From MWEH01 sp035409945 (GTDB lineage Bacteria; Bacillota; Clostridia; Christensenellales; DTU072): a stretch of DNA of 64,000 nucleotides. The position numbers were made by a program, and so were the translations under genes. Positions 18,010 through 27,117 of this stretch are shown piece after piece. The stretch is from positions 1 through 64,000 of the forward strand of contig DAONQC010000001.1 of assembly GCA_035409945.1 (NCBI GenBank). Reading direction: 5' to 3'. How positions within the stretch are numbered: the stretch's first letter is position 1; every line of letters starts with the position of its first letter. The notes under the pieces were generated by a model that was given only the letters and a program-made list of their open reading frames with translations, was not told the origin of the DNA and made no database searches.

Positions 18010-18444
18010 ATGATATTTTTTGGTGAGTATAATATACAATTAGACGATAAAAATAGAATGCGTATCCCAAATAAACTCCGTGCGTTAATAAATGAACCAG
18101 TTTATATTTTGCATGGGACGGGAGGGTGTCTCTTTGTCATGAACGAATCTGAGTTTAAAAAATTCGTAGAACGTTTTGAATCAGTTCCTATTAGCGACTT
18201 AAAAGCCCAAGAAGCAATTCGTAGAATAATGTCATCAGTTTTCCCTGTCGAAGAGGATGCGCAAGGTAGATTTGTTTTGCCCAAAAAGGCTAGGGATTAC
18301 GCTAATATTAGCAAGCAGATGATATTCATTGGAGCGAATAGCCGGATGGAGATTTGGAGTCAGGAAAATTATGAAAAGCAAGGATATTCATCTGCAGAAA
18401 GCTTTGATACAGCGATAGTAGACTTAAAAGCATATGATATCTAA
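18010..18444 (+). CDS. mraZ: Transcriptional regulator MraZ
   Basis: AbrB-fold DNA-binding protein that controls the division and cell-wall cluster. Two tandem MraZ repeats are seen: FFGEYNIQLDDKNRMRIPNKLR at the start and EDAQGRFVLPKKARDYA in the second half. 144 aa, normal. Shine-Dalgarno AAGGAGAG is just upstream. Its stop overlaps rsmH by 11 bp. Confidence 0.95.
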   Translation: MIFFGEYNIQLDDKNRMRIPNKLRALINEPVYILHGTGGCLFVMNESEFKKFVERFESVPISDLKAQEAIRRIMSSVFPVEEDAQGRFVLPKKARDYANISKQMIFIGANSRMEIWSQENYEKQGYSSAESFDTAIVDLKAYDI

Positions 18445-19390
18445 TTCTACAGATACAAATACATCGTTTGAACACAAAAGTGTGTTACTTGAAGAATCCA
18501 TTGATGGTCTTAACATTAATTCTAATGGAGTTTATGTAGATGGAACGGTTGGGCTAGGAGGGCATTCTGAAAAAATTGTTCAAAAACTTACGGGTGGTAG
18601 ATTATTTTGTTTTGACTTAGATAAGGCAGCTATCAGTATAGCGAGTGATAGATTGAGTATATATGGAGATAAAATTGTTTTTATAAATGATGATTATAAA
18701 AACATGATAAAGTACCTTGAAAAGGATAAAGTTAGTGAGATAGATGGTATTATACTCGACTTAGGTATGTCGTCGATGCAAATAGATGACGCATCAAGAG
18801 GTTTTTCGTACATGAATAATGGCTATCTTGATATGAGAATGGATAAAGAAAGCCAGTTGACTGCATTTGAAGTTGTCAATAATTACTCATATGAAGATCT
18901 TGTTACATTGTTTAAAGAGTATGGAGAAGAAATTAATGCAAATCGTATCGCACACGAAATACTAAAGAGGCGTGCAGTAAAAAAAATTGAAACGACTACA
19001 GAATTAGCAGATATAATTTGTTCATCGTATCCGATGCGAGAAAAAAGAAAAGGTCATCCTGCTAAAAAGGTCTTTCAAGCCATACGGATAGAAGTAAATA
19101 ATGAATTGAGAGGATTGTATGAGTTTATATGTGCAGCATTATTAAGACTTAAGGTAGGCGGTCGTGGGGTTTTCATAACTTTTCATTCTCTAGAAGATCG
19201 TATAGTTAAGCAAGCAATCCAGTACTTAGAAAAAGATTGCGTATGCGATAAAAAAGCTCCTATTTGTACATGTAATAAACGAAGCGAGGTAAAAATTATT
19301 AATAAAAAGCCAATCGTAGCTAGTATTGAAGAGATAAAAAAAAACTCAAGGGCACAAAGTGCTAAGTTAAGAATCGTAGAAAGAATATGA
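18434..19390 (+). CDS. rsmH: 16S rRNA m4C1402 methyltransferase RsmH (MraW)
   Basis: SAM-dependent methyltransferase for N4-methylation of C1402. The start motif HKSVLLEESIDGLNI, the SAM-binding VDGTVGLGGHSEKI, the DLGMSSMQIDDASRGFSY block and GRGVFITFHSLEDRIVK are all present. 318 aa. No separate Shine-Dalgarno site is obvious, so translation is probably coupled to mraZ. Confidence 0.96.
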   Translation: MISNSTDTNTSFEHKSVLLEESIDGLNINSNGVYVDGTVGLGGHSEKIVQKLTGGRLFCFDLDKAAISIASDRLSIYGDKIVFINDDYKNMIKYLEKDKVSEIDGIILDLGMSSMQIDDASRGFSYMNNGYLDMRMDKESQLTAFEVVNNYSYEDLVTLFKEYGEEINANRIAHEILKRRAVKKIETTTELADIICSSYPMREKRKGHPAKKVFQAIRIEVNNELRGLYEFICAALLRLKVGGRGVFITFHSLEDRIVKQAIQYLEKDCVCDKKAPICTCNKRSEVKIINKKPIVASIEEIKKNSRAQSAKLRIVERI

Positions 19391-19420
19391 TAAATTAAAA
19401 TTATTTGAGGAGGTATTACT

Positions 19421-19924
19421 ATGGTGACAATGAGAAGAGATGTTGCGGCAATGCAAAAGAATGATATATTTGATTATGATAGGGCATGTGGTGAAATAAC
19501 TGAATATGATCGGTTTATGCAAGAGAAGCTGAAGTCAGAAAATAAATCTTATTATTACTCAACTGATTACTTTAAAAAACCAGATGAAACATATGCGATT
19601 TCCGAAACAATATCTACTGCTATGGATAGGGTTGAGCCAAATGAAGTTGCAAGCGCGAAGCAACATAATAAGAATAAAAAGGAAGGTTTCATGGATTATA
19701 ATGCTTATATGATAGCTCAATTAAATAGGAAAGCACCAGAAAAAATACTAAGTGAAGAAGAGTTTTATCATGTGAAACATAAAAGACACGCTATCTCTAA
19801 AACAAGAAAGGTAGCAAAGCAATCAACAGAAAAAGCCCGTTTGTCAAAAAGAGCTAGAATATTTATAGGAGTTTATATGTTAGCCGTGGCGGTAGTTGGT
19901 GTATTGTTTTTTTTCCTAATATAA
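19421..19924 (+). CDS. Unknown C-tail-anchored protein in the division cluster
   Basis: A strong GAGGAGG site precedes the ATG. The 167-residue product is hydrophilic and charged (rich in K, E, D, Y) up to a basic stretch and a single C-terminal membrane helix (about 146-166, GVYMLAVAVVGVLFFFLI). It sits where ftsL normally lies, between rsmH and later division genes. However, FtsL has an extracytoplasmic coiled coil after its helix and this protein has nothing after it, so I do not call it FtsL. I do not recognise the family. The topology predicts a cytoplasmic domain tethered to the membrane. Confidence 0.7.
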   Translation: MVTMRRDVAAMQKNDIFDYDRACGEITEYDRFMQEKLKSENKSYYYSTDYFKKPDETYAISETISTAMDRVEPNEVASAKQHNKNKKEGFMDYNAYMIAQLNRKAPEKILSEEEFYHVKHKRHAISKTRKVAKQSTEKARLSKRARIFIGVYMLAVAVVGVLFFFLI

Positions 19925-19990
19925 TGGCTAGTTTTGCATTTTAAAGGATTAAACACAATTATTACTCACTTAAAGAGGTTTTAGTATAAC

Positions 19991-20086
19991 ATGAAAGAAA
20001 GAATTGTACTGCAAAAGATAATTGCTATGTTTTTATCATTACTTATACTTACGGTTATAGTAGTTGTTGGATATATGTTTTTTTAG
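19991..20086 (+). CDS. Possible 31-residue single-pass membrane microprotein
   Basis: ATG at 19991 with a GAGG (19975-19978) 12 bp upstream. The product is a short basic head (MKERIVLQK) followed by about 20 hydrophobic residues and a stop at 20084-20086. It lies between the C-tail-anchored protein and ftsA. The composition is what a membrane-embedded microprotein of the division cluster would have, but spacing to the Shine-Dalgarno site is long and no family is known to me. Confidence 0.45.
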   Translation: MKERIVLQKIIAMFLSLLILTVIVVVGYMFF

Positions 20087-20237
20087 GTCAGTATAAGTTT
20101 CTGAATAATTCTTATATACAATAGCTAGTATGTATAAGCAAAGATTGACACAAGATGTTTGCTATATTAGAATAAATATAGTCAATTAATGAAGCTCAGT
20201 GTTGTTGTCAAAATCTAAAAAATATTTGAGGCGTTGA

Positions 20238-21404
20238 ATGAAATCCAAAAAAGAAGCTGTTCTAAATGTCGGGTCTGAAAAACTAACATTGGTTGTAATA
20301 GATGAAAAATATCCCACTTCGATTGTATATGAATTATGTAAGGAGTATGCAGGGTTTCAAAATGGACAGTTTTTTGAAAAGCATGAGCTGTTTTCCGTAT
20401 TAAGCTCAATGATACAGGAATGTGAAGCTGCAATTTTTTCCAAGTTGGAGAGTATATTGGTTGGTGTTCCTGGAGAGTTTACTATTACCGTTATAAAAGA
20501 TATTCAAACCCAACTATCGCAAACACGAAGAAAAATTTATCCGAAAGATGCGCATGAGTTGTTATTAAATGCAGCTTCTGAGGTGCCTGATGGATTTATA
20601 CCTATTAATGCGTCGCCTATTTTTTACATATTAGACAGTAGTGAAAAAACATTAAATCCGGAAGGAAGTTATGCACAATATTTAGGTGCTAAAGTATCGC
20701 TTGTTTTGTGTGAAAAGTATTTTACAGATTTATTTTCTAATATTTTTGAGTCGATTGGGCGGGATATAGAATATACTTCGACATTATTGGCTGAAACTAT
20801 GTTTTTATTGCCACATACGGCACGTGATAGGGGTGCATTTTTATTAGATGTAGGATATATTAGTTCATCGTTAGCTTATTCTAAGGGGGATGGAATTCTT
20901 TTTTCTAAATCATTTTCGCTTGGCGGTGGCTATATAGCGGCAGATTTGATGCAATTATTGGATATCCCATATGAACATGCGTATATTCTTAAATCTAAAA
21001 TTAACTTAAATTTAAATCCTATGAATAGCGACATGTATTATATCTCAGTCAATGACGGTAATTATGCATACTCAATCAAAAAAGTTAATGAAATTGCTGC
21101 GGAGCGGATATTAGATATTTGCAGTTATGTTAAACAAGCAATCAACTTGCTGCCGTATAATATACCTGAATTCACAACCTTATATTTGACAGGTTCAGGA
21201 TTTGACAATGTAATAGGGAGTAGGGAGATGTTATCGAAAATAATTGAGATGAACGTTGAAATTGTAGGCCCTTCACTTATTCAATACGATAAATTAAGCT
21301 ATGCTGCACTATCATCTCTGTTAAGTTTAAAAAGATCTCAAATAAAAGTAAGATTTGGAAGTAAAATAAAAAGTTATTTAAGGAATAAATTTAGGAGGAG
21401 CTAA
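20238..21404 (+). CDS. ftsA: Divergent FtsA-like actin-fold division protein
   Basis: Called from position (4 bp before ftsZ), actin/FtsA-like organisation and the C-terminus. The last residues, FGSKIKSYLRNKFRRS, form a basic amphipathic helix like the FtsA membrane-targeting sequence. The nucleotide-site motifs are unusual: the phosphate-2 loop that is DIGGGTTD in normal FtsA reads DVGYISSSLAY, followed by a recognisable FSLGGGYIAADLMQLLDIPYEHAYILK. The phosphate-1 motif reads NVGSEKLTLVV. ATP binding may be altered or lost. 388 aa, near normal. GAGGCG precedes the ATG. Confidence 0.72.
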   Translation: MKSKKEAVLNVGSEKLTLVVIDEKYPTSIVYELCKEYAGFQNGQFFEKHELFSVLSSMIQECEAAIFSKLESILVGVPGEFTITVIKDIQTQLSQTRRKIYPKDAHELLLNAASEVPDGFIPINASPIFYILDSSEKTLNPEGSYAQYLGAKVSLVLCEKYFTDLFSNIFESIGRDIEYTSTLLAETMFLLPHTARDRGAFLLDVGYISSSLAYSKGDGILFSKSFSLGGGYIAADLMQLLDIPYEHAYILKSKINLNLNPMNSDMYYISVNDGNYAYSIKKVNEIAAERILDICSYVKQAINLLPYNIPEFTTLYLTGSGFDNVIGSREMLSKIIEMNVEIVGPSLIQYDKLSYAALSSLLSLKRSQIKVRFGSKIKSYLRNKFRRS

Positions 21405-21407
21405 TAA

Positions 21408-22598
21408 ATGGCTACAGCAACAGGAACAGCAAATATAAAAGTAATTGGTGTTGGCGGTGGTGGCAATAATGCTATCAATAGAATGATTTTTGCAGGTGTG
21501 ACTTCTTGTACATATATAGCTGCAAACACGGATATGCAGGCGTTAAATATGTCGCATGCTCAAATTAAGCTACAATTAGGTGCAAATTTAACTAAAGGAC
21601 TGGGTGCTGGCTCTGATCCGGAGATAGGAAAAAGAGCTGCGGAAGAGAGTAAGGAAGATATTAGAGAACTAATTGAAGATGCAGATTTATTATTCATAAC
21701 AGCAGGAATGGGGGGAGGAACAGGCACTGGCGCTGCCCCCGTCATTGCTGAAATGGCGAAAGATATGGGTATATTAACAATAGCTGTTGTAACAAAACCG
21801 TTTGAGCGGTTTGAGGGTCATGTGAGGATGCAAAACGCAGAGAAAGGAATAGAAGAATTGCGTAAATATGTTGATACATTACTGGTTATACCAAACGAAA
21901 AACTTCAGCAATTTATGCCAAAAGGCACTCCATTTATAAAAGCCTTCCAGGCAGCAGATGATGTCTTACGTCAGGGGATACAAGGTATTACAGAAATTAT
22001 TATGACACCTTCATTAATTAATTTGGATTTTAATGATATTAAAAGTATAATAAAAAACCAAGGTTATGCCCATATAGGAATAGGACGTGGCAAAGGGGAG
22101 CGAAGGACTTTTGATGCGGTTAAGCAAGCTGTTCAAAGCACGTTACTTGAAACAAATATATCTGGTGCAAAGGGTATTTTAATTTATGTTGCTGGTGACC
22201 AGGGACTTACAATGGATGAGGTTTACGATAGTGTTGGACTCATTCGTGAAGTCGTTGCTCAAGATGCAAAAATTATCTTCGGTATGGGGATTGATGATAA
22301 TTTGGCAGGTGAAGTTGTGATTACCGTGATTGCAACGGGCTTTCAAACAAAGGCAGATGGAACAAGTAAAAATACAAATACTGTAATGCAAAGACAATTC
22401 TTTACCGAAAGGGAAGAGCTTGATAAGAAAATGAGTTTAATGTATGGATACTCTGATGAATCTAATACCAATATTGAAAAAGAAAATGAAAATGATAAGC
22501 AGACTGATATAGAGGCGCAGGACGAGTTTAATCCAAGGTTAGATGTATCCAAGAGCAAATTGCCTCCATTCTTACAAAGGTTCCAAAAAACGAAATAA
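21408..22598 (+). CDS. ftsZ: Cell division protein FtsZ
   Basis: Tubulin-like GTPase that forms the division ring. The GTP-binding signature GGGTGTG is at residues 102-108, GVGGGGNNAINRM is near the start, and the T7 catalytic loop NLDFNDI lies around 204-212. After an acidic linker, the C-terminal tail KLPPFLQRF is the conserved peptide that binds FtsA and other anchors. 396 aa. AGGAGG precedes the ATG. Confidence 0.97.
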   Translation: MATATGTANIKVIGVGGGGNNAINRMIFAGVTSCTYIAANTDMQALNMSHAQIKLQLGANLTKGLGAGSDPEIGKRAAEESKEDIRELIEDADLLFITAGMGGGTGTGAAPVIAEMAKDMGILTIAVVTKPFERFEGHVRMQNAEKGIEELRKYVDTLLVIPNEKLQQFMPKGTPFIKAFQAADDVLRQGIQGITEIIMTPSLINLDFNDIKSIIKNQGYAHIGIGRGKGERRTFDAVKQAVQSTLLETNISGAKGILIYVAGDQGLTMDEVYDSVGLIREVVAQDAKIIFGMGIDDNLAGEVVITVIATGFQTKADGTSKNTNTVMQRQFFTEREELDKKMSLMYGYSDESNTNIEKENENDKQTDIEAQDEFNPRLDVSKSKLPPFLQRFQKTK

Positions 22599-22650
22599 TG
22601 ATATAAAACATAAGTTTTTATTACAAAAAAGTTATTAAGGTGGAATGGTC

Positions 22651-23118
22651 ATGAAGTGTCCATATTGTGGAAAGAATAAAAGCAAGGTTATAGATACCAG
22701 ATTAACGGATGATAATCTAGCTGTGCGGCGTAGACGTGAATGTGAATATTGTAAGAGGCGATATACGACGTATGAAAAAGCAGATGTTACACCAGTTTTT
22801 GTAATTAAAAAAAATGGAACGAGAGAGAGATTCAATATTGATAAAATAAAAATCGGTCTTATAAAAGCTTGTGAAAAACGACCGGTATCAGCAGAACAAA
22901 TTGAAACATTGGCTACGGAGATTGAGAGAGATATATATAATTCCTCAGCACAGGAAGTTTATTCTAATAAAATTGGTGAACTAGTCATGGAGGGGTTACG
23001 TGAATTAGATTCTGTAGCATATGTACGGTTTGCCTCAGTCCATAGAGATTTTTCTAGTTTAGATGTTATGGAAGAAGAAATTAGGCGCATAAAAGAAAGA
23101 GCTAATTCCAAAAACTAA
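22651..23118 (+). CDS. nrdR: Transcriptional repressor NrdR
   Basis: Represses ribonucleotide reductase genes in response to dATP/ATP. The zinc ribbon has Cys3, Cys6, Cys31 and Cys34 and is followed by an ATP-cone (FVIKKNGTRERFNIDKIK onward). An ATG also exists at 22645, but AAGGTGG ends only a base or two before it. The ATG at 22651 has proper spacing and gives the canonical MKCPYCG start, 155 aa. No nrd genes are in the window. Confidence 0.95.
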   Translation: MKCPYCGKNKSKVIDTRLTDDNLAVRRRRECEYCKRRYTTYEKADVTPVFVIKKNGTRERFNIDKIKIGLIKACEKRPVSAEQIETLATEIERDIYNSSAQEVYSNKIGELVMEGLRELDSVAYVRFASVHRDFSSLDVMEEEIRRIKERANSKN

Positions 23119-23202
23119 TTGTTTTTACTCATTTTAATCTTATTTAAATGTCTACTTATTTAAAACTATTATAAACTATCAATTGTATGTTCTCGTCCTG
23201 TA

Positions 23203-23231
23203 TTGACAAAAGTTCTGTTTTTTGTTAGCTT
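23203..23231 (+). promoter_or_regulatory. rnpB promoter
   Basis: A perfect TTGACA (23203-23208), 17 bp, then TAGCTT (23226-23231). The -10 is weak, but the spacing puts the start at the first base of the RNase P P1 helix. Confidence 0.6.
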
Positions 23232-23236
23232 ATTGT

Positions 23237-23557
23237 TGAGTTGATTGGACGGTTACACAAAAGTGAGGAAAGTCCGAGCATCATAGAGCAGAATGGCAGA
23301 GAAATCCTGCTGAAGGCGACTTCAAGGAAAGTGCAACAGAAAATAACCGCAGTGCATATGTGTTACTGTAAGGGTGAAAAGGTGTGTTAAGAGCGCACCA
23401 GCAGTTTGGCGACAAAATTGGCTGTGTAAACCCCATTCGATGCAAGAAATAGGATAATGAGTTGCTCGCTCGTCCTATTAATTCGCTAGAGTTATTTGGC
23501 GACAAATGACCAAGATAGATGACCGTTGAAACAGAACTCGGCTTATAGATCAACTCA
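23237..23557 (+). ncRNA. rnpB: RNase P RNA
   Basis: Catalytic RNA that matures tRNA 5' ends. P1 is visible as TGAGTTGAT (23237-23245) pairing with ATCAACTCA (23549-23557). The conserved blocks GAGGAAAGTCC near the 5' end, ACCGCAGTGC-like and GTAAGGGTGAAAAGG segments, and ACAGAACTCGGCTTATAGA near the 3' end are present. About 321 nt, compact for this family. A weak 5-bp hairpin followed by six Ts (23577-23599) may terminate it. Confidence 0.93.
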
Positions 23558-23681
23558 TAAACTAAATTAATAACAGTTAGGCGCAGTTTTAACTTTTTTG
23601 TATTATGACAATTAAAATCCCAGTTTAACTGTAAGTAATACACTTGAACACACAATTAATTTGTTAAAGGCAAACTATATT

Positions 23682-24980
23682 ATGAATTTTTTCGACGAAA
23701 TGAGAATATCGAGTGCACCATTAAGCGAGAGAATGCGTGCGACGAACTTAGATCAATTTATAGGACAAAAGCACCTAATTAAAGAAGGATCGTTGCTTTT
23801 TAGGGCGATTAAAGCTGATAGACTAGGAAATTGTATATTTTATGGCCCGCCTGGCACAGGAAAAACAACCCTAGCGCGTATTATTGCTACAACTTCCCAT
23901 GCAGAATATACATACTTAAATGCAGTTTCTTCGGGGGTGGCTGATGTTAAGAAAATTATTAGTGAAGCTATCAATAATTTGGAGTTATATGGAAAAAAGA
24001 CATATCTTATACTAGACGAATGTCACAGATGGAGTAAAGCGCAGTCGGATTCTCTTTTATCTGCTATGGAGAAAGGTGAAATTATTTTTATTGGTAGTAC
24101 CACCGAAAACCCATACGTAAACATGACGCCAGCGATTGTGAGTAGATGCAGGCTTTTTGAATTTCATGAACTATCTACAGAAGAAATATTAATAAGTCTT
24201 AATAGAGCTTTGTCTGATAATATTCGAGGATTAGCCAAATATAATGTTGAGATTAAACCTGATACTTTAAAACATCTTGCAGTTTGTAGTAATGGAGATT
24301 TAAGAGTTGCTTTAGATTCATTAGAATTAGCAACAATTACGACCCCAATTGATATTAGCTCAAATAAAACGATTTTAACGCAAGAAATTATTGAAGAAAT
24401 AACGCAAAAAAGAGTTGTTGGTATGAGTGAAAGCGATTACTATGATTATCTAAGTGCATTCTGTAAAAGTATTAGGGGAAGCGACCCTGACGCTGCAGTG
24501 TATTACGCAATGAGAATTTTAAATGCTGGATATGACCCTAGACTAGTGGCGAGAAGGCTTATTGTGCATGCGGCAGAAGACGTAGGTTTAGCTGATACAA
24601 ATGCTTTAAACGTAAGTGTTAATGCCTTAGCTGCAATTGAAAAAATAGGGATGCCAGAAAGCACTATAATTTTAACAGAGGCAATAATATATGTGTCCCT
24701 TGCGCCTAAATCCAATTCTGTTATAAAGACAATAGAGAATGTGAACAATACCATTAAAAAAACAGAGAATACAACGATTCCTAGTTACTTACTTGATAAT
24801 AGTTATAGAAAGAACCCAGATACGAGTTATAAATACCCACACGATTACGGTGGTTGGATTGAACAACAGTACCTTCCAAACGAAATTAAAAATGAAAAGT
24901 TTTATTTTCCTTCACATAATGGAGCTGAAAGGCTTATAATAAATAAAAGCATTGATAACACAAGGAGAGAAACAAAATGA
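23682..24980 (+). CDS. rarA: Replication-associated recombination protein A (RarA/MgsA), AAA ATPase
   Basis: Clamp-loader-like ATPase acting at stalled forks. Residues near the start, PLSERMRATNLDQFIGQKHL, are typical; Walker A is GPPGTGKTTLAR and Walker B is LILDECHRWSKAQSD. The C-terminal block (GSDPDAAVYYAMRILNAGYDPRLVARRL, then YPHDY) is diagnostic. The frame is open from a TTG at 23661, but AAAGG (23666-23670) suits the ATG at 23682, giving 432 aa. Its stop overlaps the rubrerythrin start by 4 bp. Confidence 0.94.
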   Translation: MNFFDEMRISSAPLSERMRATNLDQFIGQKHLIKEGSLLFRAIKADRLGNCIFYGPPGTGKTTLARIIATTSHAEYTYLNAVSSGVADVKKIISEAINNLELYGKKTYLILDECHRWSKAQSDSLLSAMEKGEIIFIGSTTENPYVNMTPAIVSRCRLFEFHELSTEEILISLNRALSDNIRGLAKYNVEIKPDTLKHLAVCSNGDLRVALDSLELATITTPIDISSNKTILTQEIIEEITQKRVVGMSESDYYDYLSAFCKSIRGSDPDAAVYYAMRILNAGYDPRLVARRLIVHAAEDVGLADTNALNVSVNALAAIEKIGMPESTIILTEAIIYVSLAPKSNSVIKTIENVNNTIKKTENTTIPSYLLDNSYRKNPDTSYKYPHDYGGWIEQQYLPNEIKNEKFYFPSHNGAERLIINKSIDNTRRETK

Positions 24981-25516
24981 CAAAAAAATTAAAAGGTTCT
25001 AAGACAGAAGCAAATTTACTATACGCATTTGCAGGAGAGAGTCAGGCAAGAAACAAGTATGATTATTTTGCAAGTCAAGCAAAAAAAGATGGTTTTGAAC
25101 AAATCGCTGCCATATTTACGGAAACCGCGCTAAATGAAAAAGAGCATGCGAAACTTTGGTTTAAGGCACTTGCTGGCATTCAAGACACATATAGTAACCT
25201 TATATCTGCTGCTGCAGGAGAAAATGAAGAATGGACAAAAATGTATAAAGAATTCGCTGAGATAGCTGATGAAGAAGGTTTTTCGGAAATAGCGGAACAG
25301 TTTAGAGGTGTGGCAGAAGTTGAAAAAAATCACGAAATTAGATACTTAAAATTAGCAGAAAATGTAAAGGCAAAAACTGTGTTTGTAAAGCCCCAGAAAG
25401 TTGAATGGATTTGTCGTAATTGTGGACATATACTAACAGCAAATGAGGCTCCAGAAGTTTGTCCTGTCTGTGACCATGAAAGGAAGTATTTTGAAATACA
25501 TGCCAAAAATTATTAA
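24977..25516 (+). CDS. Rubrerythrin
   Basis: Non-haem iron peroxidase of anaerobes. The N-terminal ferritin-like domain carries the diiron ligands (YAFAGESQARNKYDYFA, ALNEKEHAK, EVEKNHEIRYLKL), and the C-terminal rubredoxin-like domain has CRNCGH and CPVCDH, two C-x2-C pairs, near residues 145-170. 179 aa, full length. It overlaps rarA by ATGA, an unusual partner, suggesting co-expression of peroxide defence with fork repair. It supports an anaerobic lifestyle. Confidence 0.95.
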   Translation: MTKKLKGSKTEANLLYAFAGESQARNKYDYFASQAKKDGFEQIAAIFTETALNEKEHAKLWFKALAGIQDTYSNLISAAAGENEEWTKMYKEFAEIADEEGFSEIAEQFRGVAEVEKNHEIRYLKLAENVKAKTVFVKPQKVEWICRNCGHILTANEAPEVCPVCDHERKYFEIHAKNY

Positions 25517-25518
25517 AG

Positions 25519-25938
25519 ATGCGTAAGTTAGGTTTAGATATAGGAACGGTACGTATAGGTATAGCGTTAAGCGATAATTTAGGTATTATAGCTTCAGCTT
25601 ATGAAACTTACTTAAGAAATAACACCAATGCCGATTATGAGCATATAGCAAAAATCTGTAAAGAACAAAATGTTGATAAAGTAGTTATAGGTCTCCCTAA
25701 AAACATGGATGGCACAACTGGAGATAGAGCAGATTATTCTTTGCAATTTGGAAAGAGTTTAGCTGAATACTTACCTACTACTGTATCAATTGAATATATC
25801 GATGAAAGGCTTACTACTGTACAGGCTGAACGCATGCTAATATCTCATGATGTGAGAAGAAACAAAAGAAAACAAGTAATAGACAAAATTGCTGCAACCA
25901 TTATATTGCAGACCTATCTTGACAAAAACAGTCGATAA
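25519..25938 (+). CDS. ruvX: Putative pre-16S rRNA nuclease / Holliday junction resolvase-like RuvX (YqgF)
   Basis: RNase H-fold protein implicated in 16S rRNA 5'-end processing. The start GLDIGTVRIGIALSD, the middle VVIGLPKNMDGTTGDRA and the end YIDERLTTVQAERML carry the family's acidic residues. 139 aa. It starts 2 bp after the rubrerythrin stop. Confidence 0.93.
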   Translation: MRKLGLDIGTVRIGIALSDNLGIIASAYETYLRNNTNADYEHIAKICKEQNVDKVVIGLPKNMDGTTGDRADYSLQFGKSLAEYLPTTVSIEYIDERLTTVQAERMLISHDVRRNKRKQVIDKIAATIILQTYLDKNSR

Positions 25939-25955
25939 ATAAGTAAAGGTGTAAT

Positions 25956-26243
25956 ATGAATAAATCGGATAATACTACGGAAGAAGTAATTGTGCTAGTT
26001 GGGGATCAAGGCGATGAGCTCGAGTTTATTGAAATTGCAGTCGTTGAGTTAGGCGATAAGGTATATATCTGTGTAGAACCAGCTGAGCCTATGGAAGGAT
26101 TTCTTGATGGAGATTTGTTGATATTTGAGATTAGCCTTAATGAAGAAGGCGAAGAAGTTTTCCTTCCCATTCAAGACCAGGAAGAAGTTGATGCTGTATT
26201 TCAGGAATTTTTAAAGATGCAAAATGAAGAAGATGAAGACTAG
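25956..26243 (+). CDS. DUF1292 family protein
   Basis: A 95-residue, very acidic protein with the DUF1292 pattern (GDELEFIEIAVVELGDKVYICVEP, then LLIFEI, and a C-terminal FQEFLKMQNEEDED). The family is common in Clostridia and Bacilli, usually beside ruvX as here; function unknown. An AAGGTG site precedes the ATG. Its 3' end overlaps the next gene by 20 bp. Confidence 0.9.
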   Translation: MNKSDNTTEEVIVLVGDQGDELEFIEIAVVELGDKVYICVEPAEPMEGFLDGDLLIFEISLNEEGEEVFLPIQDQEEVDAVFQEFLKMQNEEDED

Positions 26244-26925
26244 ACGTTTATTTATTCTAATACTAACCGTCATGCTAGCATGTGTTATGCTTGCATTACC
26301 ATTAGGATGTAAGAAACATACTGAAGAGAACCCAGACGTAGACAATTCTAACAATGTAACTGAGCCTGTTCAAACTGTTGTAACTATGGTTTTTAGGCGA
26401 CAATTAGATTCCAAAGAATTTTCGATTAAGGTTGTACTTTATGAAGATGACGCACCGGAAACTTGTGAAAACTTTAAAAACTTGATTCGTGCTGGTCACT
26501 ATAACGGAACTATCATTCATAGGCTAGTAAAAGATTTTGTTATTCAAGGAGGAGGATATAAATTAACTCCATCTGAAGAGAGCCCAAAAGCAATGAAAAT
26601 TGTTGAATTGGACGATGTTGAGCCTATTAAAAATGAGTATAAAAATGCTGGGTGGGATAAAAACACAATAAAACATGATCAAGGTGTTATTGCTATGGCG
26701 AGAACGTCCAATCCCGATGTGGCTACTGACCAGTTTTATTTTAACTTAAAGGATAATTATGCTCTAGATGACGCTTATGCTACTTTTGGCAGGTGTGCCG
26801 ATGATGTTAGTTTATCAAATCTTATTGAATTAGGTGAAGGAACTACTAAGCAGATACAATCTGGTATTTTTGATGATTTTCCTATTCCTATAATCGAATT
26901 GATAACAGTAACTATTGATGAATGA
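26224..26925 (+). CDS. Cyclophilin-type peptidyl-prolyl isomerase, lipoprotein
   Basis: Exported proline isomerase. A basic start and hydrophobic segment end in the lipobox LPLGC (Cys near residue 29), followed by a short linker and a cyclophilin fold: YEDDAPETCENFKNLIRAGHYNGTIIHRLVKDFVIQGG, then GVIAMARTSNPDVATDQFYFNL. Probably helps fold proteins outside the membrane. ATGs at 26224 and 26233 are both possible, since both give a signal peptide. No strong Shine-Dalgarno site, so coupling to DUF1292 is likely. Confidence 0.88.
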   Translation: MKKMKTRRLFILILTVMLACVMLALPLGCKKHTEENPDVDNSNNVTEPVQTVVTMVFRRQLDSKEFSIKVVLYEDDAPETCENFKNLIRAGHYNGTIIHRLVKDFVIQGGGYKLTPSEESPKAMKIVELDDVEPIKNEYKNAGWDKNTIKHDQGVIAMARTSNPDVATDQFYFNLKDNYALDDAYATFGRCADDVSLSNLIELGEGTTKQIQSGIFDDFPIPIIELITVTIDE

Positions 26926-27117
26926 TATAGTTATAATCGTTGTTTAATGACACTAACTTTAGCAAGCGTTTCGCTTAAATAACATAAAAAATGAATTCTT
27001 CACATTATTTAGTTGATGTGGTATCCTATTGTATATATAGTTTGCGTTTTATGAAAAGTATATAAGATTTATATCAATATTTAACAATTGTACAAGAAAC
27101 AACCACTTAGAGGTGAT

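Noticed and set aside
17720..18070. Minus-strand 116-residue frame before mraZ
   Set aside because: It covers a terminator and the mraZ promoter on the other strand, with no Shine-Dalgarno site or family resemblance.
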